Assembly (NCBI GenBank): GCA_900550785.1
Contig: URTL01000055.1
Coordinates: forward strand, 1-11,458
Direction of reading: 5' to 3'
Source: an uncultured Collinsella sp.
GTDB taxonomy: Bacteria; Actinomycetota; Coriobacteriia; Coriobacteriales; Coriobacteriaceae
Length of the DNA stretch: 11,458 bases
Positions within the stretch are counted from its first letter, which is position 1. Each line of letters begins with the position of its first letter. Shown here in pieces: positions 1-7,107 of the stretch. The translations under genes and the position numbers were made by a program. Under the pieces are notes generated by a model, which saw nothing but the letters and a program-made list of their open reading frames with translations, did not search any database and was not told the DNA's origin.

Positions 1-1389
1 CGCCTCGAGCGAACGGGCGTTGAGCGCATCGGCCTTTCGCTCGCGAATGGAAGCATGGGCCTCCTGGCGTGCGGCACGGTCGGCGGAATCCGCCGCTGCC
101 ACGCGCACGCGGTCGCCGATAGCGCCGGCGTTTTCGGGCGCCGCGGTCAGCGATTCCTCAAAGGTAATGCCCTCGTCGCCAAAGGTGAGCTCCATCGACT
201 CGCGCGCGCCGCGGTCGGGAATGGCAAACACGCAGGCATAGCGCTTGCCCACGACTTCCTGAACGCGCGTCATAAAACGGTTGTCCGAGCCTGCGATGGC
301 AGGCTGCTCAATCTTGAGCTCGGCCGTCACCGCACCGCCGGCGCGGATGAGACTCACATAGTTCAGGCGTTGCTGGGAACCAAAGTCGAGTTGCTGGGCA
401 CGCACGTACAGGCCGTCCAGACGGTCGACCCCCGCCTCGCCGGCACGGGCCTCGATATCCTCGTAGGCGCGCAGGCAATCGTCGAACAGCGAGCGCGGCT
501 CGGACAGAACCACGAGCGCCTTGCCGCTCACATGCGACAGCGGGCTCACGGTCTGGCCGTACATCACCGGCAAAAAGCGGTCGAGCTCAGGCGTGACGAT
601 GCGCGCATCCACCATCTCGAGCAGCGCCGCCAACTTGCTGTCGTCCTGGCTGGCGCGGTAGAGCGCCACATGCATGTTGTGGACGGCGTCGTCGGTGAGT
701 GCGAGCTCGCGACAGGGGAAGATCTCGATGCTGTCCTCGTTGCCGATGGTCTGCCCCGTAGAGCTCACCATGCGGCGGATGCGGTCGATCTCGTCGCCGA
801 AAAATTCAATGCGCACGGGCGCCTTTTCCTGCGCGGGAAACACCTCGACGGTGTCGCCGTGCACGCGGAACAGGCCGGGCGCGTCGGCGGCGCCGGCATT
901 GGTGTAGCCCATGCCCACCAAGCGCTGCGGCACCTCGTCAAAAGGAATCTCCTCGCCCACCGCAAAAGTAGTGGACTCCCAATAGCGACTCTCGACCGGC
1001 GGCACACAGCGCAGCAGCGCGCGAGCCGAGGCGACCATGATGCAGTTGTCCCCGCGCACGATGCGCCCGAGCGCCTCGCAGCGCTGGGCCACCACGGCGT
1101 CGTCGGGCGCCTGCTCGCGCCAAGGATAGTCCTTGCGCTCGGGAAAGCGGCACACGTGCGCCAGGCCCACATAGGCGGCAAGGCTACGCGCGGCGCGATC
1201 GGCTGCATCCTCGCCACTCACGATGTAGACCGTAGGGCGCGGGCGGCGCGCAAACTGGGCGGCGGCCATAAGCGTTCGACCCGACTGAGACACGGCCAGC
1301 GTCACGTCCTCGCCAGAATCGAGCCCGGCCTCGACGGTCTGCAGCGCCTCGGCAGTGTAGAGCTGCGCGGCTATACGGTGAATGAGCAT
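1..1389 (-). CDS. mfd: Transcription-repair coupling factor Mfd, N-terminal part (cut by window edge)
   Basis: Mfd is the cytoplasmic DNA translocase that removes RNA polymerase stalled at lesions and recruits UvrA. Only residues 1-463 are here; the RNA-polymerase-interaction, helicase and C-terminal domains lie beyond base 1. The reading frame is open from ATG at 1389 to the edge. It shows the UvrB-like N-terminal module: a stretch around residues 160-205 reads MGY-N, PGLFRVHGDTVEVFP and PVRIEFFGDEIDRIRRM, the typical homology block of Mfd and UvrB. Further on, residues around 275-315 (DRFLPVMYGQ, ALVVLSEPRSLFDD) match the later N-terminal domain of Mfd. The start is set by GGAGGAA six bases upstream (1393-1400). 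A short terminator-like hairpin lies just upstream in the leader. Family identity is confident. UvrB also has this module but lacks the later block and would have helicase motifs earlier. Confidence 0.93.
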   Translation of the reverse strand, partial: MLIHRIAAQLYTAEALQTVEAGLDSGEDVTLAVSQSGRTLMAAAQFARRPRPTVYIVSGEDAADRAARSLAAYVGLAHVCRFPERKDYPWREQAPDDAVVAQRCEALGRIVRGDNCIMVASARALLRCVPPVESRYWESTTFAVGEEIPFDEVPQRLVGMGYTNAGAADAPGLFRVHGDTVEVFPAQEKAPVRIEFFGDEIDRIRRMVSSTGQTIGNEDSIEIFPCRELALTDDAVHNMHVALYRASQDDSKLAALLEMVDARIVTPELDRFLPVMYGQTVSPLSHVSGKALVVLSEPRSLFDDCLRAYEDIEARAGEAGVDRLDGLYVRAQQLDFGSQQRLNYVSLIRAGGAVTAELKIEQPAIAGSDNRFMTRVQEVVGKRYACVFAIPDRGARESMELTFGDEGITFEESLTAAPENAGAIGDRVRVAAADSADRAARQEAHASIRERKADALNARSLEA

Positions 1390-1414
1390 GCTGTTCCTCC
1401 GGCATTGCAACGCC

Positions 1415-1442
1415 AAAAGCCCGCCGAGGCAAGCTCGGCGGG
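1415..1442 (-). terminator. Short intrinsic terminator-like hairpin in the mfd leader
   Basis: On the minus strand, nine bases CCCGCCGAG (1434-1442) pair perfectly with CTCGGCGGG (1420-1428) across a five-base loop and are followed by CTTTTGG. The T run is only four bases, so efficiency may be modest. It ends about 15 bases before the mfd ribosome binding site. A separate terminator-like structure for the upstream gene lies at 1520-1550, so this hairpin is either a second stop for read-through or an attenuator for mfd. Confidence 0.6.
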
Positions 1443-1467
1443 TCGTTCGTCAAATTCATTGCCTGTC

Positions 1468-1498
1468 ATGGTAGCGCATGGAGAGGACTCCAGCTCAA
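1468..1498 (-). promoter_or_regulatory. Possible mfd promoter with a dyad in a 19-base spacer
   Basis: On the minus strand TTGAGC (1493-1498) and TACCAT (1468-1473) are separated by 19 bases, each matching four of six consensus positions. The spacer contains the dyad TGGAG-TCCT-CTCCA (1479-1492). A dyad inside a 19-20 base spacer is the known geometry of MerR-family-controlled promoters, but no MerR gene is in the window and the boxes are weak. Confidence 0.25.
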
Positions 1499-1531
1499 GC
1501 GTACGCCCAGCCCCGCAACAAAAACGCCAGA
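1487..1531. repeat. 45-base direct repeat, copy A
   Basis: This segment matches 3199-3243 at 43 of 45 positions in the same orientation. It covers the T tract and the 3' arm of the hairpin at 1520-1550 plus about 30 bases beyond it. It starts 81 bases after the stop codon of the ATP-grasp gene and lies upstream of mfd. The two differences are in the middle (GTACG versus GCATG). Confidence 0.9.
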
Positions 1532-1550
1532 TAGAACCGGGCTCATCGGC
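1520..1550 (-). terminator. Probable terminator of the ATP-grasp gene
   Basis: Minus-strand bases 1550-1526 fold into an imperfect hairpin: GCCGA pairs with TCTGGC with one bulged base, and the inner GAGC/GGTTC part pairs across a short loop. A GTTTTTG tract follows at 1519-1525. The stem is less regular than the others in this window, but the position, 62 bases after the stop at 1612, fits. Confidence 0.55.
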
Positions 1551-1611
1551 TTCGCCAAAATCTCCCCGTCACTTCGAACGCCGCAACCACGGAAGGTGCC
1601 CCAAGAAACGG

Positions 1612-3078
1612 CTATTCCTCAAAAAAGCTCGCAACGTTCAAGCGGCTCGTCCACTCGCCTATGGTGTTGGCAAAGCCGACGCGTGTGTACACGCCCGCGA
1701 AACGACCGCGATACAGGTACAGGCCTTCCATATTAGAAGCGGGCGCAAAACCAAGATCATCCACAAGTCCTTTGGGTGCCTCTCCTCGATGCGGCCCATT
1801 GACAAGCGTTCCGCGCAAGCAGGGAGTCTGATACTGCTGAGCATACTCCTGTACAATCGCCCCAGCGGCCGCAGCGCGAGCAAGCACCTGGGACCATTCC
1901 CGTTCCGTGGCATCCAAGCCGGCAACAACGCCAACCGCGTTGTAGCCGCCGCACGGCTTGACAATCCATCGATCCTTTTCGGCAAATCTCGACAACTGGG
2001 CGCTTTCGTCCAAAATCTCGGTATAGGGCACATGCTCCCGTACAAACGATTGCTCCTCCGGGCTCAACAAGGACTGACCGGCCCGAGACCACAGAAATGC
2101 AAATACGGTCTTAGTCGCACACGGCCACGTTCTAAAACCACCAACGATGCACGCGAGCCCTTCTTGAGCCGCCTCGATTAAGGCCGAGCGTCCGTCGCAC
2201 GGCTTATCCCACAGCTCGCCGGTCACCGCGCGCCGCCAAACGCAATCAATAGGACCGGCGGCATCGCACAGCCGCCTAGTACCGCTCTCGTCTTCGCCAA
2301 TCCGCAGGTCGCGCACATCCGCAAAGCGCGCCACCACACCCCGTCGCCTCATAAGGTCGACAAAATGAGCCGCATCTTCCAAGTCGATGCTTTCCGAATA
2401 GTCGACGATTGCCACCGAAGCAGGATATATTTTTGATTGCGGTGCATAGAGCCCCTCGTCAACGCGGGCCCCGTCGTCCGATCGTGCACTATCCTCGGTG
2501 CGGCGAGGATGGGCCAGCTTCCACTCTGCATAGGTCTCAAACAATGCGTCTATCCAGCTACCGCACAAATCGTACTGCCGAAAGCCGGGGTGGTCGGATG
2601 CAAACTCCTCAAAGGAAGGCGTCATTCGCACCGCCTGACAGACCGCATCGGTCACTACCATTCCGGCACTGCCGTCGGTATTGAGCTCGCAAAACGTATA
2701 CGAACCGGCATCTTCGTCAAGAAAGATATCAACACGCGCAAGGGGAATCTGGCAATCATAGCCGGCATCCATAGCGCACAGGTCAGCAAAAGCCGGATCC
2801 ATGCGAAACCACGCACGCACGGAGGCATCGGAACAAAACGCCCGCGTCACCTTGTCCATAATGCCGTACATGCGCTCGGCGGCCTCCTTAAGAAGCGCCG
2901 TCATATCCATGTCGAATATCTTTGGCGTCAGAGCCCAGGGCGCAGGATCACCATGGTAGAGCGCATGGGTTTGAGACAAGTATTCGTCGCCTTTGCGACG
3001 ACCAGGTAGGTCACCTTCGCGCGTGCGTACGATGCGTTCAAAATAATCTTCGAGCTCTCGCGTCTTCAATGTTGCCAC
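1612..3078 (-). CDS. ATP-grasp ligase related to glutathionylspermidine synthase
   Basis: A 488-residue cytoplasmic protein resembling the glutathionylspermidine synthase/YgiC-type ATP-grasp group, enzymes that join a carboxylate to an amine through an acyl phosphate. In the N-terminal half, residues about 115-135 carry ARVDIF and FCELNTDGSAGM, equivalent to the R-x-D and L-E-x-N substrate/ATP motifs of the family. Around 281-290 is VWRRAVTGEL, near 370-382 WIVKPCGGYNAVGV holds the presumed ATP-binding lysine and glycine loop, and 407-412 (AIVQEY) is the hinge. Start choice: GTG at 3078 has GGAGGG five bases upstream, whereas the in-frame ATG at 3090 lacks a site. The gene stands alone between terminators. 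The substrate cannot be read from sequence, and glutathione or spermidine should not be assumed in this kind of organism. Confidence 0.75.
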   Translation of the reverse strand: MATLKTRELEDYFERIVRTREGDLPGRRKGDEYLSQTHALYHGDPAPWALTPKIFDMDMTALLKEAAERMYGIMDKVTRAFCSDASVRAWFRMDPAFADLCAMDAGYDCQIPLARVDIFLDEDAGSYTFCELNTDGSAGMVVTDAVCQAVRMTPSFEEFASDHPGFRQYDLCGSWIDALFETYAEWKLAHPRRTEDSARSDDGARVDEGLYAPQSKIYPASVAIVDYSESIDLEDAAHFVDLMRRRGVVARFADVRDLRIGEDESGTRRLCDAAGPIDCVWRRAVTGELWDKPCDGRSALIEAAQEGLACIVGGFRTWPCATKTVFAFLWSRAGQSLLSPEEQSFVREHVPYTEILDESAQLSRFAEKDRWIVKPCGGYNAVGVVAGLDATEREWSQVLARAAAAGAIVQEYAQQYQTPCLRGTLVNGPHRGEAPKGLVDDLGFAPASNMEGLYLYRGRFAGVYTRVGFANTIGEWTSRLNVASFFEE

Positions 3079-3153
3079 GTTACCCTCCATTGCTTGATTT
3101 TTTGCTCATGCTACGCCAGCACGCACGACTTCGGCGCGCTTGAATAGGCTTCT

Positions 3154-3162
3154 AAATTAGCA
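3154..3162 (-). promoter_or_regulatory. Possible extended -10 promoter of the ATP-grasp gene
   Basis: The minus strand reads TGCTAATTT, an extended -10 element (TG-N-TAATTT), about 76 bases upstream of the GTG start and downstream of the previous gene's terminator. I see no convincing -35 box at 16-18 bases. Confidence 0.3.
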
Positions 3163-3198
3163 ACACATTTTTGCATGAGGCGGCAGGAGGCGACAAAT

Positions 3199-3243
3199 AC
3201 TCCAGCTCAAGCGCATGCCCAGCCCCGCAACAAAAACGCCAGA
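3199..3243. repeat. 45-base direct repeat, copy B
   Basis: Partner of 1487-1531 (43/45 identical, same orientation). It again includes the T tract and the 3' stem arm of a terminator, here that of the zinc-ribbon gene, and ends 45 bases after that gene's stop. The other (5') arm of the hairpin is not shared between the copies, so the conserved unit is the terminator tail plus about 30 downstream bases. Confidence 0.9.
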
Positions 3244-3263
3244 CGGACGAGTCGCCTGGCGTT
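3232..3263 (-). terminator. Intrinsic terminator of the zinc-ribbon gene
   Basis: On the minus strand AACGCCAG (3256-3263) pairs perfectly with CTGGCGTT (3235-3242). The 13-base interior can form a further short stem (GAC/GTC), and the structure runs into TTTTTG. It starts 25 bases after the stop codon at 3288. Confidence 0.85.
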
Positions 3264-3287
3264 ATCAGAGTGAGCTATACGCCGAGT

Positions 3288-4334
3288 CTAATCGTAGACG
3301 CCCATTTTAAGCAGTGTGAAGGTCGGGGCGCCGTCACCCTGTGCGACGCGGACCGTGCAAGTTTCGGTACGGCCCCTGGATGCATCCGCTTGAATTGCGG
3401 CGATGAACTGGTCCTTTGGCAGGCCGTAGGTGCTCTCGGGGATGTCGGAAGGAAGTAACGCACCGCCAGCACTGTAAACCTCATAGGTGAGCTCGTAGAT
3501 GTTGTCGCCAAGGTCAGTCGCGCCCGTAACGATGGCACACGATGGGTTGTAATTTCCCTGGCCGTATTCCTGCTTCAGATACAAGTACCCGTCATGCGCT
3601 TCGGCCGAATCGGCAAGCATCTGCCCACCCGACCCTTTATCAAAGGTCATGTCAGCATCCGAGAGCGTCAGACCCGTCAGGCGATTGAGTTCCCTATTGA
3701 TCACATCGGTCGCCATGCGCTGATAGTGACCGTTGTCATAGTCGCCTTTCTCGATTCGATACGGCGCGTTGTCAATAAAATGGCACCAGATAAACTTAAC
3801 CAGCTTGTATTTCTCGTCATCAGAAAGTCCGTCAGTCGAATCGAAGCCGCCCGCCTGATACCAGGCCCGATCGAAGTGCTCCTCCGTAAAGTTCGACAGG
3901 AACAGGTTTGCGGCGGCATAGGTTGCCTGGTCGTTAAGGTCGACCTTTACGCTGCTGCTCGTCTGCTCGGTCTCTTCCGGCTCTTCTTGCTCATCGGCAG
4001 GCTTCTCCTTGGCGCTTCCCTTGTCCTTGTGCTCGGCTGAACCCTCGTCGGACCCCAGTACCGTAATCTGCGATGAGTTGCCCTGCCCAAGCGGACCCAG
4101 CACGCCGGTCAGCGCCAGAGCGGCACCGCCGGCAACGAGCACGCCCACCACGCACATGCCGACAATCACCGCGCGCTTATGTGACTTCTTCTGCACGGGA
4201 GGCATCCCTGCCGCCGGCATCGATGCGGGCTCAGCAGGCGCGGCCGCCGGAGAGGCAGCGCCCATGCGCGCCCCGCAGTTCGTGCAAAAATCGGTTCCGT
4301 CGGGCATCTCGGAGCCACACTTGGTGCAAAACAT
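3288..4334 (-). CDS. Zinc-ribbon single-pass membrane protein of unknown function
   Basis: A 348-residue protein with an N-terminal zinc ribbon, C3-x2-C6 and C17-x2-C20, reading MFCTKCGSEMPDGTDFCTNC. An Ala/Pro-rich linker follows (about 24-48), then basic KKSHKR and one hydrophobic span (about 54-78). After it comes an acidic, low-complexity stretch (about 95-127, rich in E, D, K, S) and a 210-residue globular C-terminal region that starts near LNDQATYAAANLFLSNF. With the lysines before the helix, the ribbon should face the cytoplasm and the large domain the outside. Such zinc-ribbon membrane proteins are common in Coriobacteria and Firmicutes, but I do not recognise the outer domain. Start ATG 4334 is chosen because the zinc ribbon begins there and GAGGGG lies ten bases upstream; an ATG ten codons earlier is unsupported. 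It ends at a clear terminator. Confidence 0.8.
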   Translation of the reverse strand: MFCTKCGSEMPDGTDFCTNCGARMGAASPAAAPAEPASMPAAGMPPVQKKSHKRAVIVGMCVVGVLVAGGAALALTGVLGPLGQGNSSQITVLGSDEGSAEHKDKGSAKEKPADEQEEPEETEQTSSSVKVDLNDQATYAAANLFLSNFTEEHFDRAWYQAGGFDSTDGLSDDEKYKLVKFIWCHFIDNAPYRIEKGDYDNGHYQRMATDVINRELNRLTGLTLSDADMTFDKGSGGQMLADSAEAHDGYLYLKQEYGQGNYNPSCAIVTGATDLGDNIYELTYEVYSAGGALLPSDIPESTYGLPKDQFIAAIQADASRGRTETCTVRVAQGDGAPTFTLLKMGVYD

Positions 4335-4378
4335 ATTCGGGCATCCCCTCACAACAAACGGCATCTGTCGCCATCATA

Positions 4379-4412
4379 TTGAGCCCTCGCGGCTCAAATG
4401 TGTTGCACAACA
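4379..4412 (-). promoter_or_regulatory. Two adjacent dyads in the leader of the zinc-ribbon gene
   Basis: TTGAGCC (4379-4385) and GGCTCAA (4391-4397) form a perfect seven-base inverted repeat with a five-base centre. Next to it TGTTG-CA-CAACA (4401-4412) is a second perfect dyad. They lie 45-78 bases before the zinc-ribbon start and 41 bases after the nth stop. No T tract follows on either strand, so they look more like operators or leader structure than a terminator. Confidence 0.4.
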
Positions 4413-4452
4413 TTGACCACAGCCTTCGGACGCCGGCAAAGCGTGCCGGACC

Positions 4453-5118
4453 CTACCCCGTCACCCGTACGCTGGGGCAAAGGTCTGCCAGTGGGCACTC
4501 GTCGCACTTGGGTTTGCGGGCGTCGCAGATTTCGCGGCCAAAGGTGATCCACTGGTGATTGACCGACTCCCAATACTCGTGCGGCAAGATCTTGAGCAGA
4601 TCCTGCTCGGTCTTGAGCGGCTCTTTGGCGTGCGTCTTGGGACTCAGCATCAGGCGATGCGCGATACGGTTGACGTGCGTATCCACCGCGATGCCTTCCA
4701 CGATGCCGTACCCCACGTTGAGCACGATGTTCGCCGTCTTGCGGCCCACGCCCGGCAGCTTGACGAGCTCCTTCATGTCGGCCGGCACCTCGCCGCCGTA
4801 GTCGGCAACGATCATCTGCGCGGCCTCCACGGCATGCTTGGCCTTACTCTTATAAAAGCCGAGTGACTTAATGGTGTCCGCCACGTCGGTCACACTTGCC
4901 CCGGCCATGGCCTCGGGCGTGGGCCACTGGGCAAACAACTTCGGCGTCACCTTGTTGACCTGCGCATCGGTCGTCTGAGCCGAGAGCAGTACCGCGATGA
5001 GCAGCCTAAAGGGATTCTCGTGGTCCAAGAAGCACTCGACCGGGCCATAGCGACGGTTAAGGCGCTCGCACACCTCGATGGCGCGATCGCGTTTGGCGGC
5101 ATTGGTCTCGCGTGGCAT
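4453..5118 (-). CDS. nth: Endonuclease III (DNA glycosylase/AP lyase)
   Basis: Endonuclease III removes oxidised pyrimidines from DNA and cleaves the abasic site. The 221-residue product has the family length and all key parts. The helix-hairpin-helix is LPGVGRKTAN (121-130), with K127 as the Schiff-base lysine; the catalytic aspartate is D146 in VDTHVNR; and the 4Fe-4S cluster loop has C198-x6-C205-x2-C208-x5-C214. LLSAQTTDAQVNK (44-56) is the usual N-terminal motif. ATG 5118 is preferred over the ATG nine codons upstream because GAGGAG sits five bases before it. The ABC transporter gene ends 63 bases upstream with no clear terminator between them (only a 14-base palindrome at 5166-5179), so co-transcription is likely. 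Confidence 0.96.
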   Translation of the reverse strand: MPRETNAAKRDRAIEVCERLNRRYGPVECFLDHENPFRLLIAVLLSAQTTDAQVNKVTPKLFAQWPTPEAMAGASVTDVADTIKSLGFYKSKAKHAVEAAQMIVADYGGEVPADMKELVKLPGVGRKTANIVLNVGYGIVEGIAVDTHVNRIAHRLMLSPKTHAKEPLKTEQDLLKILPHEYWESVNHQWITFGREICDARKPKCDECPLADLCPSVRVTG

Positions 5119-5181
5119 AACGACTCCTCGGCTCAGCAGAAACATAACTTCACGGAAACGATTGTCCCACGTACGGGGGCC

Positions 5182-6984
5182 TTAAGCCTCCAAAAATGCG
5201 CCGGTCTGGCGGCTCCACAGGCTCGCGTATTCGCCGCCTGCCTCGACGAGCTGCGCATGCGTGCCATCCTCGACAATCTCGCCGTCTGCCAGCACCACGA
5301 TGCGGTCGAGCGCCGCCACGGTGGACAGGCGATGTGCCACCACAATGGAGGTGCGGCCGCGCATAAGGTTCTCGAGCGCCTCCTGCACCAGCGCCTCGGA
5401 CTCGCTATCCAAAGCAGAGGTCGCCTCGTCGAGCACCAGAATCGGCGCGTCGGTGAGGATGGCACGGGCGATGGCCACGCGCTGGCGTTGGCCGCCCGAA
5501 AGCTTAACGCCGCGCTCGCCCACCATGGTGTCAAAGCCATGGGGCAAGCGGTCGATAAACTCCAGGGCATTGGCCAGGCGCGCAGCCTCGCGAATCTGTT
5601 CGTCGGTGGCGTCGGGGCGGCCGTAGGCGATATTCTCGCGAATGGAGCGGTGGAACAGTAGCGCCTCCTGCGGCACGTAGGCAACCTGGCGGCGCAGGCT
5701 CTGCTGCGTACAGCGCGAGACATCCTGGCCGTCCACGAGCACGCGGCCGCCCTGAACGTCGTCCAAGCGCAGCAGCAGCTTGGTGAGCGTCGTCTTGCCC
5801 GAGCCCGATTTGCCCACCAGGCCCACGCGCTGGCCCGCCGCCACATGGAGCGTCAGGTCGTTGAACACGCTCTCCCCCGCCGCGGCGTCACGGTATGCAA
5901 AGCTCAAGTGCTCAAAATCAATCGCGCCCTCGGTCACTTTGAGCTCGGGGGCGTTCTCGTCGTCTGCCACCAGACGCGGCTCGTCCAGGACGCGCGTCAT
6001 CTCGGCCGCATCGCCGAGCGCGCGGTTGATGCGCTGCATCATGGAGCTCACGTAGTTCAGCCGCATGGTGAGGTTGTACGTATAGGTAAAGATCATGACG
6101 AGCGCGCCGGCAGAGATGCCAAACCACGCGTTGCCGCCCGCCACGAACACGCTCACCACAGCCATGGTGATGACGATAAGGCCCGAGGTCGTAAAGTTGC
6201 GTTGCATCATGGCGTGCATCGATACCGTTTCGGCATCGCGCGCGGCGCGGTCGGCAGCATCGAACAGGTCGCGCTCAAAATCCTCGCGCCCACAGGTCTT
6301 GACGGCCAAGATGTTCGTGACCGCATCGGACAGCACGCCCGATAGCTTGTTCTGTGCGGCGGACGTCGCGGCCGAAAGCGGCATGATGCGCTTGTACATA
6401 AGCCAGACAAACGCGATGTAGACGACCATGATGCCCACCAGGATCACGGTAAACGTCGGCACCACCGGGGCGAGCGCTGCCACCGTGCAGACAACCGAGG
6501 TGATAGTGGGGATGAGCGAATACACCGTCACGTCCACCAGGCCCGTGTAGCCACTCATAAAACGGCTCGTCTGGCTCACAAGCGATCCGCCAAAGCGGCT
6601 GGTGTGGAATGTCATGGACTGGTTGGAGAGCGTGTCAAAGCACAGGCGCGCCAAGTGATAGTTGCCCGCAATCTCGAGCTTGTAGACGGTGTAGTCCTGC
6701 AGCTTGGAGAGGATCTGGCCCACTAGGTTAACGAGCACGAGCGCCAGAATGTAAGGGCCAAAGACCTCAAACACCTGGTCGCCCGCCACGGGGCCGGCTT
6801 GGACGCGGTCGACGATAAGGGCCATCACGTAGGTGTTGGCAAACGTAAGCAAAAAGATATAGCCCGCCGACGAGAACACCGAGAGAAAGACGATCAACGG
6901 CTGTGTTCGCGTGACGTCCCAAAAACGCTGCAGCGTGCGGCGCACGGTGGAGCGTTTGAGCGGACTGGTGCTTCTCTGAGACAT
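5182..6984 (-). CDS. ABC transporter half-molecule, fused permease and ATPase (exporter type)
   Basis: A 600-residue type IV ABC exporter subunit with the membrane domain first. Hydrophobic segments lie near residues 29-53, 76-92, 150-170, 176-200 and 265-310. The nucleotide-binding domain covers about 350-600 and is complete: Walker A GKSGSGKTT (391-399), Q-loop glutamine in YVPQE (about 439), signature LSGGQ (495-499), Walker B ILVLDE (515-520) followed by ATSALD, and H-loop AHR (about 551). All catalytic residues are present, so it should be active, probably as a homodimer because no second half-transporter is adjacent. ATG 6984 has AAAGGAAG just upstream and is preferred to the ATG 12 codons earlier. 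The substrate (drug, lipid or peptide) cannot be told from sequence. A dyad at 7024-7039 may control it. Confidence 0.93.
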   Translation of the reverse strand: MSQRSTSPLKRSTVRRTLQRFWDVTRTQPLIVFLSVFSSAGYIFLLTFANTYVMALIVDRVQAGPVAGDQVFEVFGPYILALVLVNLVGQILSKLQDYTVYKLEIAGNYHLARLCFDTLSNQSMTFHTSRFGGSLVSQTSRFMSGYTGLVDVTVYSLIPTITSVVCTVAALAPVVPTFTVILVGIMVVYIAFVWLMYKRIMPLSAATSAAQNKLSGVLSDAVTNILAVKTCGREDFERDLFDAADRAARDAETVSMHAMMQRNFTTSGLIVITMAVVSVFVAGGNAWFGISAGALVMIFTYTYNLTMRLNYVSSMMQRINRALGDAAEMTRVLDEPRLVADDENAPELKVTEGAIDFEHLSFAYRDAAAGESVFNDLTLHVAAGQRVGLVGKSGSGKTTLTKLLLRLDDVQGGRVLVDGQDVSRCTQQSLRRQVAYVPQEALLFHRSIRENIAYGRPDATDEQIREAARLANALEFIDRLPHGFDTMVGERGVKLSGGQRQRVAIARAILTDAPILVLDEATSALDSESEALVQEALENLMRGRTSIVVAHRLSTVAALDRIVVLADGEIVEDGTHAQLVEAGGEYASLWSRQTGAFLEA

Positions 6985-7023
6985 GGGCTTCCTTTCGCGT
7001 CTGATAGGGCGAAACGCCATTGT

Positions 7024-7039
7024 TGCACACTAAAGTGCA
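7024..7039 (-). promoter_or_regulatory. Possible operator upstream of the ABC transporter
   Basis: TGCAC (7024-7028) and GTGCA (7035-7039) form a perfect dyad with a six-base centre, 40-55 bases before the ATG at 6984 and downstream of the rmuC terminator. AT-type boxes around it are weak. MarR- or TetR-type regulators often bind such dyads before exporter genes, but no such regulator is in the window. Confidence 0.3.
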
Positions 7040-7059
7040 CTTCAGGCAGGCACGATGCG

Positions 7060-7090
7060 AAAAGCGCCCGCGCAGTACTTGCGCAAGCGC
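7060..7090 (-). terminator. Intrinsic terminator of rmuC
   Basis: Minus-strand hairpin with outer GCGC/GCGC, two U-G pairs, inner GCGCA/TGCGC and loop AGTAC, followed by TTTT. It starts 17 bases after the rmuC stop codon at 7108. Confidence 0.8.
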
Positions 7091-7107
7091 CCCGCCGTCA
7101 GATGCAA

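Noticed and set aside
1371..1469. Small leader reading frame of 32 codons crossing the mfd leader hairpin and ending inside mfd
   Set aside because: No ribosome binding site is visible, and its ATG overlaps the possible -10 box, so it would not be in the transcript from that promoter.
55..2181. Long plus-strand open frame of 708 codons
   Set aside because: It runs antisense across mfd, the intergenic region and the ATP-grasp gene. Both minus-strand genes have clear conserved motifs, and the antisense protein is His/Arg/Ala-rich without any domain, as expected for a GC-rich shadow.
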